A stretch of DNA of 47,199 bases from Bacteroidota bacterium (lineage in GTDB: Bacteria; Bacteroidota; Bacteroidia; NS11-12g; UBA9320): positions 1 to 47,199 of the forward strand of contig JABWCE010000019.1 of assembly GCA_013359235.1 (NCBI GenBank), given 5' to 3'. This document shows, one piece after another, positions 27,277-36,529 of this stretch. How positions within the stretch are numbered: the first letter of the stretch is position 1; each line of letters starts with the position of its first letter. The translations under genes and the position numbers were made by a program. The notes under the pieces are model-generated. The model was not told where the DNA came from. It worked only from the letters and a program-made list of their open reading frames with translations, and searched no databases.

Positions 27277-27981
27277 TTTAGCTTTGTACATCTGAATTGT
27301 ATTTTGAAGTCCATAATACAAACTGTCGCAAATAAGTGCATGACCTATTGAAACTTCTTCAAGGTTTTGTATATTTTTATAAAAAAAATTTAGATTTTCA
27401 AGATTTAAATCGTGACCGGCATTTACACCAAGCCCGATTTTTGAAGCAATTTCGGCAGTTTTCACATAATCTTCTATTGCTTTATTTCTGTCTAAACCAA
27501 AATTTTCTGCATAATTTTCAGTATAAAGTTCAATTCTATCCGTCCCGGTTTCTTTGGCAGCTATCACTTGCTCGGGTACAGGGTCTAAAAATACCGAAAC
27601 TCTAATTCCGGCATCTTTAAATTTTTTAATTACATCTGTTAAAAAAATCTTATTTTTTATAGTATCCCAACCTGCGTTGCTAGTAATTGCATCAACACTG
27701 TCGGGGACAAGTGTAACTTGATGTGGTTTGGTTTTTAAAACCAAATCAATAAAATCTGGTTGTGGGTTGCCTTCTATATTAAATTCTGTAAAAATAACAT
27801 CCTTCAATTTCAAAACATCGTTGTATCTAATATGTCTTTGGTCGGGACGAGGATGAACAGTAATACCATCGGCTCCAAAATTTTGACAATCTATAGCTGC
27901 TTTTACAATGTCTGGCATATTGCCTCCCCTGGCATTGCGTATTGTTGCAATTTTATTAATGTTCACACTGAGTTTTGTCAT
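27268..27981 (-). CDS. pdxJ: Pyridoxine 5'-phosphate synthase
   Basis: Last step of the DXP-dependent vitamin B6 route: condenses 3-amino-2-oxopropyl phosphate with 1-deoxy-xylulose-5-phosphate. The 237-aa TIM barrel has the family's markers: LSVNINKIATIRNARGG at the N-terminus (active-site Asn/Arg), DGITVHPRPDQRHI, QVTLVPD, IRVSVFLDP, RIELYTENYA, GVNAGHDLNLENL, and SIGHALICDSLYYGL. A TAAATTTG box at 28006-27999 on the minus strand may be its -7 element and lies over the end of the next gene upstream. Convergent with the Hpt gene. Confidence 0.97.
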   Translation of the reverse strand: MTKLSVNINKIATIRNARGGNMPDIVKAAIDCQNFGADGITVHPRPDQRHIRYNDVLKLKDVIFTEFNIEGNPQPDFIDLVLKTKPHQVTLVPDSVDAITSNAGWDTIKNKIFLTDVIKKFKDAGIRVSVFLDPVPEQVIAAKETGTDRIELYTENYAENFGLDRNKAIEDYVKTAEIASKIGLGVNAGHDLNLENLNFFYKNIQNLEEVSIGHALICDSLYYGLQNTIQMYKAKLK

Positions 27982-28003
27982 CAGTAGATTTTTTGATACA
28001 AAT

Positions 28004-30061
28004 TTAGTTAATAGTATAGTTCAAAAGCAGACTGTTTTCTTGAACATTATTTGAATTAATTTCTGATAATCCGCTTCCAATCGTTTGTTTATTGTAATAT
28101 TTAATATATGAGTATTTGTATTGAACATTAATTTTTTTAAATTTCACTTTTAATAAAATATAAAATTTTGCTCCCGAATCGTAAAATTTTGGAACAGACC
28201 AAGTATGTAGCAAGTCGTTTTCCATTGCATAAATTCCGCTTGAATAATCCGTAGAATTAAATAAAGTGAACCTGCTATTGATTGATAGCGGATTACCTGC
28301 TTTTTTTAAACTCAAATCGGTAAAAAATAAAAATCCTTTGCTTAAAACTCCTGTTTGTGGCTTAATTTTTGAAATTTCAATCCTAAACTTTGCAGTAATT
28401 ACAGGTGAAAATTCCTTTTCTGCATGTATTCTTATATAGGTTTTTTCTTCGTTTTTCAAACTGTTGAAATAGCCCTCATTATAGTTTTTTAGTTCGGTTT
28501 TTTTTCTAATTCTGAAATAAATCAAATTAGTTTTATCAGCTTGGTATTTGGCTTCAAAAAAACCATCGTTTCCCATACCTGTACCATCAACAAAATAAGT
28601 GTACCAAGGCATTTTATAAAAATCATAAAATGCTGATAATTGTATTTTTGACGAAGGAAAAATCAAAATTCCAGAGTATAAACCTCTTTCGTTCATAGGT
28701 TTTGTATTTTCAGAAAATGCATTTGTATAATCAACAATAAAATCTTTTGAATAATTGCGGTAAATTGTTGAAATATCTGCAAAATCACCAATACTGATGT
28801 TTACTCCACAAATTGAAGCCGCTGATTTGTTGTTTGAAATGGCTGATTCGCCATAAAAATTGATGTTTTTATAATAATAATCCCAATTTAGCCCCACTTT
28901 ATAAAATTGTGATGAAGTGAAATAATATTTATTATACAACATATCGTTTGGTGTATTGCCATATAAGCTTTTGCGGTAAAGAGATGTAAGTCCAATGTTT
29001 AGATTTTGTAGAGTATAAGTTAAATTTTGAGCTGTCATAAATTCTGAATGGCTATTTTTGTTAGCAATTTCTTTAGCAGTTCTATGATAACCAATTGGGT
29101 CAATATTTTTTATAAAAATCATATCCGAACCCGAATTATTTATTGTATCAAAAGTTGCGTCATTTTTGTTTTTTGAAATTAAAAATGTAATTCTGGTTTT
29201 ATTAATACAAAAAGTAACAGCAGAACCACGCAAAAAATCATTTTCGTTAAAAGAGTTATATGGTCTAATTCCGGTATTAGTTTTTTTTATGTTTGTAACT
29301 AATGCGTTTTTCCCGGTATTCAAACCTCCCGAAATTACCAACCCCTGCCCAAAATCAGCTTTAAAATCTCCAATTGCAAAACTTTCAAATTTTCGAGTAT
29401 TTCTAATAAAAAAATAACCCGAATAAAAATCATACCCTTTTTTGTTTGAACCTGTAAAAAATTCTTCACCTGCATCTTTTTCAGCGTTAAAACCCACCAT
29501 TAATTTTTCATTATAATCAACTTTAAATTTAATTCTGCTAATGAATGGAGTGCCTAAAAATTTATTAGCCGAATCAATATTTTTATCAATATAGCCTTTG
29601 CTGTAAGGGGTTGTTACTTTTGAAAATATTGATAAATTTTTTTCAGATTCATTTAATGATTTTAAAATGTTAAATTTTTCATAAGTTTCATTCAAAAAAA
29701 GGTGCAATTTTAGTTTTTTAATAATGTCTTCGGGCAATGAATCAATGGTTTGAAGTTCGTTGAGTGATACAAAATCTCCATATTTTTTTCTGTGGTTTAT
29801 AATTGAATTTATTTGATTATAACTCAAAAAACCGAGTGAATAAAGCTGAAATGGAGTAACTTTATTTATATTTAATTTTTCTTTATTCTTTTTCCCAATA
29901 AAGTCTGATAGTTCGTTGTAATCACCTGCAAAATCAATGTTTTCTATGTGTTTTTCAATGATTTTAAGTTGTTCATCATCTGTTTGAGCTATTGCTTTGA
30001 ATTGAAAAACCAATATCAAAAAAATAAGTTGTAATAAATATTTATTCAGGTTTTTTATCAT
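28004..30061 (-). CDS. Predicted outer-membrane beta-barrel with N-terminal ComEA-like helix-hairpin-helix
   Basis: 685 aa from the ATG at 30061, which precedes a clean signal peptide (NKYLLQLIFLILVFQFKAIAQ); a longer frame to 30103 reads through the previous gene. After the signal, residues about 60-120 carry a tandem helix-hairpin-helix like that of ComEA: LNINKVTPFQLYSLGFLSYN, then QINSIINHRKKYGDFVSLNE and LQTIDSLPEDIIKKL. The remaining 550 residues have alternating aromatic beta-strands (e.g. FAIGDFKADFGQGLVISGG, YSGILIFPSSKIQLSAFYDF) and end LLNYTIN, consistent with a large barrel. ComEA-type HhHs bind DNA during uptake, so a nucleic acid role at the outer membrane is a fair but untested guess. 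It overlaps the upstream PorV-like gene by 20 bases. Confidence 0.75.
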   Translation of the reverse strand: MIKNLNKYLLQLIFLILVFQFKAIAQTDDEQLKIIEKHIENIDFAGDYNELSDFIGKKNKEKLNINKVTPFQLYSLGFLSYNQINSIINHRKKYGDFVSLNELQTIDSLPEDIIKKLKLHLFLNETYEKFNILKSLNESEKNLSIFSKVTTPYSKGYIDKNIDSANKFLGTPFISRIKFKVDYNEKLMVGFNAEKDAGEEFFTGSNKKGYDFYSGYFFIRNTRKFESFAIGDFKADFGQGLVISGGLNTGKNALVTNIKKTNTGIRPYNSFNENDFLRGSAVTFCINKTRITFLISKNKNDATFDTINNSGSDMIFIKNIDPIGYHRTAKEIANKNSHSEFMTAQNLTYTLQNLNIGLTSLYRKSLYGNTPNDMLYNKYYFTSSQFYKVGLNWDYYYKNINFYGESAISNNKSAASICGVNISIGDFADISTIYRNYSKDFIVDYTNAFSENTKPMNERGLYSGILIFPSSKIQLSAFYDFYKMPWYTYFVDGTGMGNDGFFEAKYQADKTNLIYFRIRKKTELKNYNEGYFNSLKNEEKTYIRIHAEKEFSPVITAKFRIEISKIKPQTGVLSKGFLFFTDLSLKKAGNPLSINSRFTLFNSTDYSSGIYAMENDLLHTWSVPKFYDSGAKFYILLKVKFKKINVQYKYSYIKYYNKQTIGSGLSEINSNNVQENSLLLNYTIN

Positions 30062-30881
30062 GATTTGTAAAATATGAAACTCCCGCAGAACTACTGTAGC
30101 CAAGATATGGTTGAGAAGTAAATGATATGGCTATTAAAGTATTTTTAAAATGATAATTAATACCAAAACTAACGCTTGAAGTTTTATTAACTATACCTGC
30201 ATAAAAATGTAGATTTTTTGATGCTTTATAATTCAATCCTAATTTTGCAAAACCATTAGCTGTTATAGTTTGGCTCCATTCTGCAGCAATTGTAAATTTA
30301 TCATTTAGATTGTAAACAACAGACAAATTTGCAATAAAGGGCAATTTTTCTTCATTATAGCTTGCAAGTGGTGCTCTTGCCGGATTTATCAATTGAAAAG
30401 CTACATCAAAGTTTTGGTTAAGTTCGGTATAAAATCCTATTTCAAAAGTAAAAATATTTTTAACTTTATAACTTTCTTTTGGAAGTTGCAACCTGTAATA
30501 ATCTATACTTATTCCACCCCCTGTTTTATTGAAAAATTTTTTTGCAAAGCTAAGTTTCAATAAACTTTCGTTGTAATATTTGTTTCCAAAAAATGAATAA
30601 CCCAAGCCCAAATTTTGTGTATTGTTTATTTTTTTTGAAACTGCAAGACAAGCCGTGTTTAGTTCGGGAATAAAAAATGAAGATTTTGCCGAAACAGATA
30701 TATAGTTTTTTGTTGCCAATGCCATACTTCCTTGATGATTGTAAGCAGCAAAAGGATCATTTTTTAAAGATGAAATGTTTCCAAAACTATGCGAAACAGG
30801 ACCTTGTGTAGTTGGAAAAATTACAGCTTTTGATGTTAAACTAATGATTAAAAACAGCCAAATAAAATTTTTCATAAGCAT
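30042..30881 (-). CDS. PorV/PorQ-like outer-membrane beta-barrel protein
   Basis: A 279-aa exported protein (MKNFIWLFLIISLTSKAVIF leader; starts at 30881 or 30875 are both ATG). It resembles the PorV/PorQ/UPF0164 barrel group: ISSLKNDPFAAYNHQGSMALATKN (equivalent of the N-A-x-N-P segment), LGLGYSFFGNKYYNESLLKLSFA, FDVAFQLINPARAPLAS, and repeated barrel strands to the end (SYFTNHDKKPE). The match to PorV itself is weak, so no T9SS function is claimed. The 3' end overlaps the start of the HhH-barrel gene by 20 bases, implying translational coupling and likely a joint outer-membrane complex. It follows merR by 46 bp. Confidence 0.7.
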   Translation of the reverse strand: MLMKNFIWLFLIISLTSKAVIFPTTQGPVSHSFGNISSLKNDPFAAYNHQGSMALATKNYISVSAKSSFFIPELNTACLAVSKKINNTQNLGLGYSFFGNKYYNESLLKLSFAKKFFNKTGGGISIDYYRLQLPKESYKVKNIFTFEIGFYTELNQNFDVAFQLINPARAPLASYNEEKLPFIANLSVVYNLNDKFTIAAEWSQTITANGFAKLGLNYKASKNLHFYAGIVNKTSSVSFGINYHFKNTLIAISFTSQPYLGYSSSAGVSYFTNHDKKPE

Positions 30882-30927
30882 TATGAAAATTCATTAAAAT
30901 TTTATGCAATTAAATTAAAAAAACTGA

Positions 30928-31260
30928 TTAATCAATATCTTGTTTCAATTCCACAAGAAATTGGCGAACTTTTCGAAGCGATTCAAGAATTTTCATATTT
31001 TTTTCAGTGCTTTTTCTTTTAGTTTTCAAATGTTCGTTTGCACCGTTCAATGTATATCCTTTTTCTTTTGTGAGATAGTAAATGAGTTTTAAATTTTCTA
31101 TATCTGCCTTTGTAAACTGGCGATTGCCTTTGGTATTTTTTTTAGGTTTTAAAATTTCAAATTCCTTTTCCCAAAACCTTATATGCGAAGCATTCACATT
31201 TAGCATCGCACTTACTTCGCTAATGCTGTAATACAGTTTTTCGGGGTTATTATCATCCAT
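30928..31260 (-). CDS. MerR-family transcriptional regulator (short form)
   Basis: A 110-aa protein with an N-terminal MerR winged helix (YYSISEVSAMLNVNASHIRFWEKEF, then GNRQFTKADIENLKLIYYL) and a C-terminal coiled helix (STEKNMKILESLRKVRQFLVEL) for dimers. There are no Cys or ligand-domain residues, so it does not look like a metal sensor. Its ATG overlaps the M23 gene's stop as TAATG. The M23-MerR pair next to alaS is a conserved Bacteroidota arrangement, so co-transcription with the endopeptidase is expected. The ligand and targets are unknown. Confidence 0.9.
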   Translation of the reverse strand: MDDNNPEKLYYSISEVSAMLNVNASHIRFWEKEFEILKPKKNTKGNRQFTKADIENLKLIYYLTKEKGYTLNGANEHLKTKRKSTEKNMKILESLRKVRQFLVELKQDID

Positions 31261-32231
31261 TAATCGAAAGATTGATTATGTGTACTTGAAAGTTTAAGAA
31301 TAGCCTCGTATTGTTCGGGGGTGAGGTCGTTGAAATAGTAATTTGCCGGATTCACAGGTTTGTTATTTTTTAATACTTCGTAATGCAGGTGTGGTCCGGT
31401 GCTTTTGCCCGTGTTTCCAACTAATGCTATTAATTGTCCACGTTTTATTTTTTGCCCTCTTTTCACCTTAAATTTGCTTAAATGAGCATATCTGGTTTTG
31501 TAGCCGTAGCCATGATTTATAACAATGTTATTACCATAACCCCACTGTTTCATTTCTATTGATTCTACAACGCCATTCCCTGTAGCAATTACATCTGTAC
31601 CTACTGGTGATGTAAAATCCATACCTTCATGAAATTTTCCTGTTCGGTAAATAGGGTCTATTCTGTATCCAAAACCTGATGCAACACGCTTTAGGTCTTT
31701 ATTAGCAACAGGTTGTATTGCTGGAATACTTACAAGCATTTCGTTTTTTTCTTTGGCAAGTTTTGAAAGTTCGTCATAAGATTTGCTTTGTATATAAATT
31801 CTCCTGTTAAGTTTATCAAGGGTCTTATGAAGTTTAATAATTTCTTCAGAATTGTTGTAATTTTTTATTGATTTGTATTTGTCATTCCCGCCAATACCGG
31901 CATTTCTAACAGAAGCATCAATTGGCTCGGCACCAAAAATTTCGCGATAAATTTTATCATCTCGTTCTTCAAGCCCTGATAATATTTTGTCAGCTTTATT
32001 AGCTTTTTCGCTAAGTAGCTCTAATTGTATTTTATATTGCGATATTTCTCGCCTTAGTAGCTTTTCTTTTGGCGAATCTAAAACGCTGTATGCTATTGAA
32101 AGCAAAATTATTCCCGCCACGATTGATGCTGAAATAAATCCAAAAATTCTCAAAAGTTTTAACCATACACTTGTTTTTACGTGTACATACTGCAGATTAG
32201 TCGGGTCAAATCTATATTTGATTTTCTTCAT
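31260..32231 (-). CDS. M23-family zinc endopeptidase (LytM type), membrane-anchored
   Basis: A 323-aa peptidoglycan cross-link hydrolase. A single TM helix (LRIFGFISASIVAGIILLSIAY) follows a 25-residue cytoplasmic tail, then a coiled-coil stalk (RREISQYKIQLELLSEKANK), then the LytM domain with H201-x3-D205 (HEGMDFTSPVG) and H281-L-H283 (GPHLHYEV). All zinc ligands are present, so it should be active rather than an EnvC/NlpD-like activator. It reads divergently from alaS and is followed by merR with a 1-base overlap. A good promoter lies between (32279-32309, minus). Confidence 0.95.
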   Translation of the reverse strand: MKKIKYRFDPTNLQYVHVKTSVWLKLLRIFGFISASIVAGIILLSIAYSVLDSPKEKLLRREISQYKIQLELLSEKANKADKILSGLEERDDKIYREIFGAEPIDASVRNAGIGGNDKYKSIKNYNNSEEIIKLHKTLDKLNRRIYIQSKSYDELSKLAKEKNEMLVSIPAIQPVANKDLKRVASGFGYRIDPIYRTGKFHEGMDFTSPVGTDVIATGNGVVESIEMKQWGYGNNIVINHGYGYKTRYAHLSKFKVKRGQKIKRGQLIALVGNTGKSTGPHLHYEVLKNNKPVNPANYYFNDLTPEQYEAILKLSSTHNQSFD

Positions 32232-32251
32232 CAGCCGTTACTTTTTTTGTT

Positions 32252-32259
32252 TAATTTTG
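32252..32259 (+). promoter_or_regulatory. Candidate -7 box of alaS
   Basis: TAATTTTG fits the Bacteroidota -7 consensus TAnnTTTG, 60 bases before the alaS ATG (32320). No clear -33 TTTG at the right spacing, so support is partial. Confidence 0.35.
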
Positions 32260-32278
32260 CCCTTTAAAAAAGTAATGG

Positions 32279-32309
32279 CAAAGTTAATTTTTTTTGCTAT
32301 TACAGCAAA
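32279..32309 (-). promoter_or_regulatory. Promoter of the M23-merR operon (TTTG-N19-TAACTTTG)
   Basis: On the minus strand, TTTG (32309-32306) and TAACTTTG (32286-32279) are separated by exactly 19 bases. This matches both elements of the Bacteroidota sigma-ABfr promoter. The start of transcription would fall near 32273, about 40 bases before the M23 ATG. Confidence 0.6.
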
Positions 32310-32319
32310 ATTATTATAG

Positions 32320-34950
32320 ATGAATTCTTCGGAAGTAAGACAAAAATTTTTTGATTTTTTCGCCTCAAAAGGTCATACTATTGTAGCCTCAGCACCTATA
32401 GTAGTGAAAAACGACCCTACACTTATGTTTACCAATGCAGGAATGAATCAATTCAAAGATATATTTCTTGGCAATGGTATTGCAGAAAATAAAAGAGTAG
32501 CTAATACACAGAAATGCTTGAGAGTTTCGGGAAAGCACAATGATCTTGAAGAAGTAGGTATTGATACATATCATCACACTATGTTTGAAATGCTCGGGAA
32601 CTGGAGTTTTGGTGATTATTTTAAAAAAGATGCAATAAAATGGGCATGGGAATTACTTACCGAAGTTTACAAACTTGATAAAAATCGTCTTTACGTTACT
32701 GTATTTGAAGGAAATAAACTTGAAAACCTCGATTTTGATAATGAATCATTTGAGTACTGGGCACAGTTAATTGATAATAAAAGAATATTAAACGGAAACA
32801 AAAAAGATAATTTTTGGGAAATGGGCGATACAGGTCCTTGTGGTCCATGCAGCGAAATTCACTATGACCTTAGAGCCGATGAAGATAGGTTTGAAATTAA
32901 TGGCAGTTTACTTGTAAATAAAGACCACCCGCAGGTTATAGAAATTTGGAATTTAGTTTTTATGCAATACAACCGAAAAGCTGACGGTAGCCTCGAATTG
33001 TTGCCCGATAAGCATGTTGATACCGGAATGGGGCTCGAAAGACTTGTGAGATGTATTAACAACAATTGGTCAAACTACGATACAGATATTTTTCAGGATA
33101 CTATTGCCGAATTAGAAAACATTTCGAAAATAAGATATACCGAATCAGAAAAAACAGATATAGCTTTTAGAGTGATTGCCGATCATATTAGAGCCATTTC
33201 TTTTGCAATTGCAGATGGTCAATTGCCATCAAACAACGGCGCAGGATATGTAATAAGAAGGATTTTGCGAAGAGCAATTCGTTATGGATATAGTTCACTT
33301 GAATTCAGAAAACCTGAAATTTATAAAATTGTTGAACCACTTGCCCTCAAATTTAAAAATGTTTTTCCAGAGTTATTGCAGCAAGCTGATTTTGTTAGCA
33401 AAGTAGTTTTTGAAGAAGAAAAAACTTTTTTAAATACCTTAACACGTGGGTTAGAAATATTGAATGATTTGGTGGCAAAAAGCAAAGATAAAACTATAAG
33501 TGGAGTATGTGCTTTTGAGTTGTATGATACCTATGGTTTTCCACTTGATTTAACCAAACTTATTGCTTCCGATTTTGGCTTTAATGTAGATGAAGCAGGT
33601 TTTGAAACAGAGTTAATAAAACAAAAAAGCAGAAGCCGCAAAGATGCCGAAAAATCTACGGGCGATTGGACAGAAGTAACAGAAAATGAAAATCAGGAAT
33701 TTATAGGATACGATAATTTTGAAGCAGAAATAAAAATTTGTCGTTATAGAACAGTAAATACAAAAGGAAATAAAATTTTTCAGGTAGTATTTGATAAAAC
33801 TCCATTTTATGCCGAAGGTGGCGGTCAAGTAGGTGATACCGGTACACTAATCGGGGTATCAGATAATGAAATTATAAAAATATTAGATACCAAAAAAGAA
33901 AACAACCTGGCAGTTCACATTTTAGAGAAAATTCCGGTTGATACTAAACAAACCTTTAAAGCAGTAATTGATAAAAAAAGACGGCAAAATATTACAAGAA
34001 ACCACTCGGCAACTCATTTGCTAAACGGAGCTTTGAAACAAGTATTAGGAAGTCATGTTTCGCAAAAAGGTTCGCTTGTAGAATCAGACAGGCTAAGGTT
34101 TGATTTTTCACATATTTCTAAAATAAGTAAAAAAGAACTTAATGAAATTGAAAAAATTGTAAACTCAAAAATAAGAGAAAATATACAACTCGATGAAAAA
34201 CTGAATTTACCAATTGATTTAGCTCGCAAAATGGGTGCAGTTGCAGTATTTGGTGAAAAATACGGAGATTTTGTAAGAGTTATAACTTTTGATCCTTTGT
34301 TTTCAATGGAACTTTGCGGTGGAACACATGTTAAAAACACTTCCGAAATAGGAGCTTTTAAAATAATTTCTGAAAGTTCTATTGCAGCAGGTGTGAGGCG
34401 AATTGAGGCAATATCGGGCAATTTTGCAGATGAGTATATTTCAAAAAAACTTGAAATGGTAGAGATTATTAACGATTCGTTATCAAACCCGCCTGATTTG
34501 CTAAAAGCCATAAGTGAATTAATAAATGAAAACTACACTTTAAAAAAAAGGTTAGAAAAACTGGAAACAAACGATTTATTAAATCTTAAAAACAAACTTA
34601 TAACTAAAATACAAACTATAAATAGTGTAAACACAATTATTGAAAATATTGAATTAAACGGAGTTGATAAACTAAAAGATTTATGTTTTCAGTTAAAAAA
34701 TGAGGTTAAAAATATATTTGCAGTTTTTACTTGTTTGATAAATGAAAAACCAATGATAGCAATTATTATAAGCGATAATCTTGTTTCCCAATTTAATTGG
34801 AATGCCGGAAATATTATAAAACTTCTTGCAAAAGAAATAGATGGTGGTGGCGGAGGGCAGGCATTTTTTGCTACTGCCGGAGGCAAAAATCAACTGGGAA
34901 TGTCAAATGTGCTTAAACTTGCAAAAGAATTTGTAAGCAGCAACAGCTAA
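32320..34950 (+). CDS. alaS: Alanyl-tRNA synthetase
   Basis: Charges tRNA-Ala and clears Ser/Gly mischarges. 876 aa with the class II catalytic core at the N-terminus (FFASKGHTIVASAPIVVKND, LMFTNAGMNQFKDIF, NDLEEVGIDTYHHTMFEMLG). The editing domain has the HxxxH motif (NHSATHLLNGALKQVLGSHV) and the distal CGGTHV zinc site. The C-terminal C-Ala/DHHA1 domain ends with DGGGGGQAFFATAGGK. Length and all key residues are normal. It is divergent from the M23-merR operon and ends 46 bp before the DUF2461 gene. A weak, AT-rich hairpin with a short T-run follows the stop. Confidence 0.98.
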   Translation: MNSSEVRQKFFDFFASKGHTIVASAPIVVKNDPTLMFTNAGMNQFKDIFLGNGIAENKRVANTQKCLRVSGKHNDLEEVGIDTYHHTMFEMLGNWSFGDYFKKDAIKWAWELLTEVYKLDKNRLYVTVFEGNKLENLDFDNESFEYWAQLIDNKRILNGNKKDNFWEMGDTGPCGPCSEIHYDLRADEDRFEINGSLLVNKDHPQVIEIWNLVFMQYNRKADGSLELLPDKHVDTGMGLERLVRCINNNWSNYDTDIFQDTIAELENISKIRYTESEKTDIAFRVIADHIRAISFAIADGQLPSNNGAGYVIRRILRRAIRYGYSSLEFRKPEIYKIVEPLALKFKNVFPELLQQADFVSKVVFEEEKTFLNTLTRGLEILNDLVAKSKDKTISGVCAFELYDTYGFPLDLTKLIASDFGFNVDEAGFETELIKQKSRSRKDAEKSTGDWTEVTENENQEFIGYDNFEAEIKICRYRTVNTKGNKIFQVVFDKTPFYAEGGGQVGDTGTLIGVSDNEIIKILDTKKENNLAVHILEKIPVDTKQTFKAVIDKKRRQNITRNHSATHLLNGALKQVLGSHVSQKGSLVESDRLRFDFSHISKISKKELNEIEKIVNSKIRENIQLDEKLNLPIDLARKMGAVAVFGEKYGDFVRVITFDPLFSMELCGGTHVKNTSEIGAFKIISESSIAAGVRRIEAISGNFADEYISKKLEMVEIINDSLSNPPDLLKAISELINENYTLKKRLEKLETNDLLNLKNKLITKIQTINSVNTIIENIELNGVDKLKDLCFQLKNEVKNIFAVFTCLINEKPMIAIIISDNLVSQFNWNAGNIIKLLAKEIDGGGGGQAFFATAGGKNQLGMSNVLKLAKEFVSSNS

Positions 34951-34958
34951 TAGGTATA

Positions 34959-34991
34959 ACAAATAAACATTTTTTGTGTTATTTGTATTTT
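34959..34991 (+). terminator. Weak AT-rich terminator after alaS
   Basis: ACAAATAA (34959-34966) pairs with TTATTTGT (34979-34986), an 8-bp stem with a 12-base loop, followed by ATTTT. It lacks G/C pairs, so strength is doubtful. Confidence 0.3.
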
Positions 34992-34996
34992 CGTAA

Positions 34997-35668
34997 ATGA
35001 AATACTTAACACAAAATTTTAAAGATTTTTTCAAAGAATTAGCATCAAACAATAATTCTGAATGGTTTAACTCAAACCGAAAACGCTACGAAGTAGAAGT
35101 AAAAATTCCATTTCAGAAACTTGTAGCTGATGTATTAAAACTAATTGTAAAAACTGATAAAAACTTGTCAGAATTAAAAATTTCTGATTGTATTTTCAGA
35201 ATAAATCGCGATATAAGATTTAGCAAAGATAAAACACCATATAAGCTCCAAATGTCGGCAGCATTTGCTCCGGGAGGAAGGAAAAACATGAGTTATCCCG
35301 GCTTTTATTTTGAAATTAATCCCGAAGAAATAAATATCTATTCAGGAGTTTATATGACCGATAAAAATCATCTTGAACAATTGAGAAATCATATTGCATC
35401 AAACAACAAAACTTTCGAAAAACTTATAAAATCTGATGAATTTATTAAAAAATTCAATGGAGAAATACTCGGCGAAAAACAAAAGAGAATTGATGTTAAA
35501 TATAAAGAAATAGCCGAAAAACAACCTTTGATTTTTAACAAACAATTTTATTTTAAAGCCACAATTGACGAAAAACAAATTACAAACGACAATTTACCTA
35601 AGCTACTTTTTGAATATTATCATGCAGCAATGCCCATTTGCAATTTTTTATATAAAGCAAGTAAATAA
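34997..35668 (+). CDS. DUF2461 domain protein (TIGR02453 family)
   Basis: A 223-aa cytoplasmic protein that matches the DUF2461/TIGR02453 family: FKDFFKELASNNNSEWFNSN and RKRYEVEVKIPFQKL at the N-terminus, the conserved FRINRDIRFSKDKTPYK core, and QMSAAFAPGGRK and PGFYFEINPEE. The C-terminal end (LLFEYYHAAMPICNFLYKA) is also typical. The function of the family is unknown. It is followed by a membrane protein gene only 4 bp downstream, which suggests one transcript after alaS. Confidence 0.9.
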   Translation: MKYLTQNFKDFFKELASNNNSEWFNSNRKRYEVEVKIPFQKLVADVLKLIVKTDKNLSELKISDCIFRINRDIRFSKDKTPYKLQMSAAFAPGGRKNMSYPGFYFEINPEEINIYSGVYMTDKNHLEQLRNHIASNNKTFEKLIKSDEFIKKFNGEILGEKQKRIDVKYKEIAEKQPLIFNKQFYFKATIDEKQITNDNLPKLLFEYYHAAMPICNFLYKASK

Positions 35669-35671
35669 ATT

Positions 35672-36529
35672 ATGGATCAGAAAAATGTCAACTGTATAAA
35701 TAAAGGCATAGGAATTATGTTTATTTTTTTTGGAATTTGTATGTTAATAATAGGAATTCCTATGCTTTTTGCGTCAGATAAAGGTTCAATACCACCAATT
35801 TTAACAATTTTGTTTTTGCTAAGCGGTTCGTTAATGATAGTAGGCGGGTATCAAACCAACAAAAAAAATAAGGAAAAAGAAAAAGCCCTTAACGACTACC
35901 AACAAAGTATAGCTGAACAACTTTCGGGTGCTGAAAAAAAGAAAACAATCATTGTTAAAGAAAATAAAACAATAGATTCGAAACTTGAACACACCGAACC
36001 TAATGCAGAAAACTACAAGCCTGATATAATTGCAAACTGGCATTATACAATACCCGAATGGAAAAAAATGACTAAAGAAGAACGCGTGAGAAGAACAAAA
36101 GAAGGAATATGGCTTAGTATATTTATAGGTGCGGCCGGCACGCTTGTACTTATGTGGTCAAGAGATGCAAATCTTGGAATTGCACTGTTTATATCGTTTT
36201 TTATAGGAATATTAATTTCGGTTTTAAAGATAGTAATTAGCAGCAACGAAATGAAAATGACAAAAAACAATAATATAATTTTTACCACAAATGCTCTAAT
36301 AATAAATGGGAAATTTAAAACAATAAATGATGTAGATGTAAATCTTGAATATTTGAAATTTGTAAAACACGAATTAGGCAATTTTATAGAATTTTCGCTG
36401 CAATGGGCAACGAGAAGAGGTCCAACAAATGATCAATTCAGGATTTTAATCCCCGAAAAATACAAAGATGAAGCTAAGCAAATTTTTGAATATTATAAAG
36501 CAAAAGGTGTAAGGGTTGAAGAATTTTAA
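35672..36529 (+). CDS. Unrecognised four-helix membrane protein with C-terminal soluble domain
   Basis: 285 aa. TM1 (about residues 12-33, IMFIFFGICMLIIGIPMLF) and TM2 (43-63, ILTILFLLSGSLMIVGG) form a hairpin. They are followed by an 80-residue charged linker (EKEKALNDYQQSIAEQLSGA), then TM3 and TM4 (about 149-190, WLSIFIGAAGTLVLMW, GIALFISFFIGILISVLKI). The C-terminal 95 residues look soluble and folded (NIIFTTNALIINGKFKTIND, ending FEYYKAKGVRVEEF), with a pattern like a PH-type or DUF304-like strand order, though this is only an impression. No enzyme motif found. It begins 4 bp after the DUF2461 gene and overlaps convergent aminotransferase by 4 bases. Confidence 0.75.
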   Translation: MDQKNVNCINKGIGIMFIFFGICMLIIGIPMLFASDKGSIPPILTILFLLSGSLMIVGGYQTNKKNKEKEKALNDYQQSIAEQLSGAEKKKTIIVKENKTIDSKLEHTEPNAENYKPDIIANWHYTIPEWKKMTKEERVRRTKEGIWLSIFIGAAGTLVLMWSRDANLGIALFISFFIGILISVLKIVISSNEMKMTKNNNIIFTTNALIINGKFKTINDVDVNLEYLKFVKHELGNFIEFSLQWATRRGPTNDQFRILIPEKYKDEAKQIFEYYKAKGVRVEEF

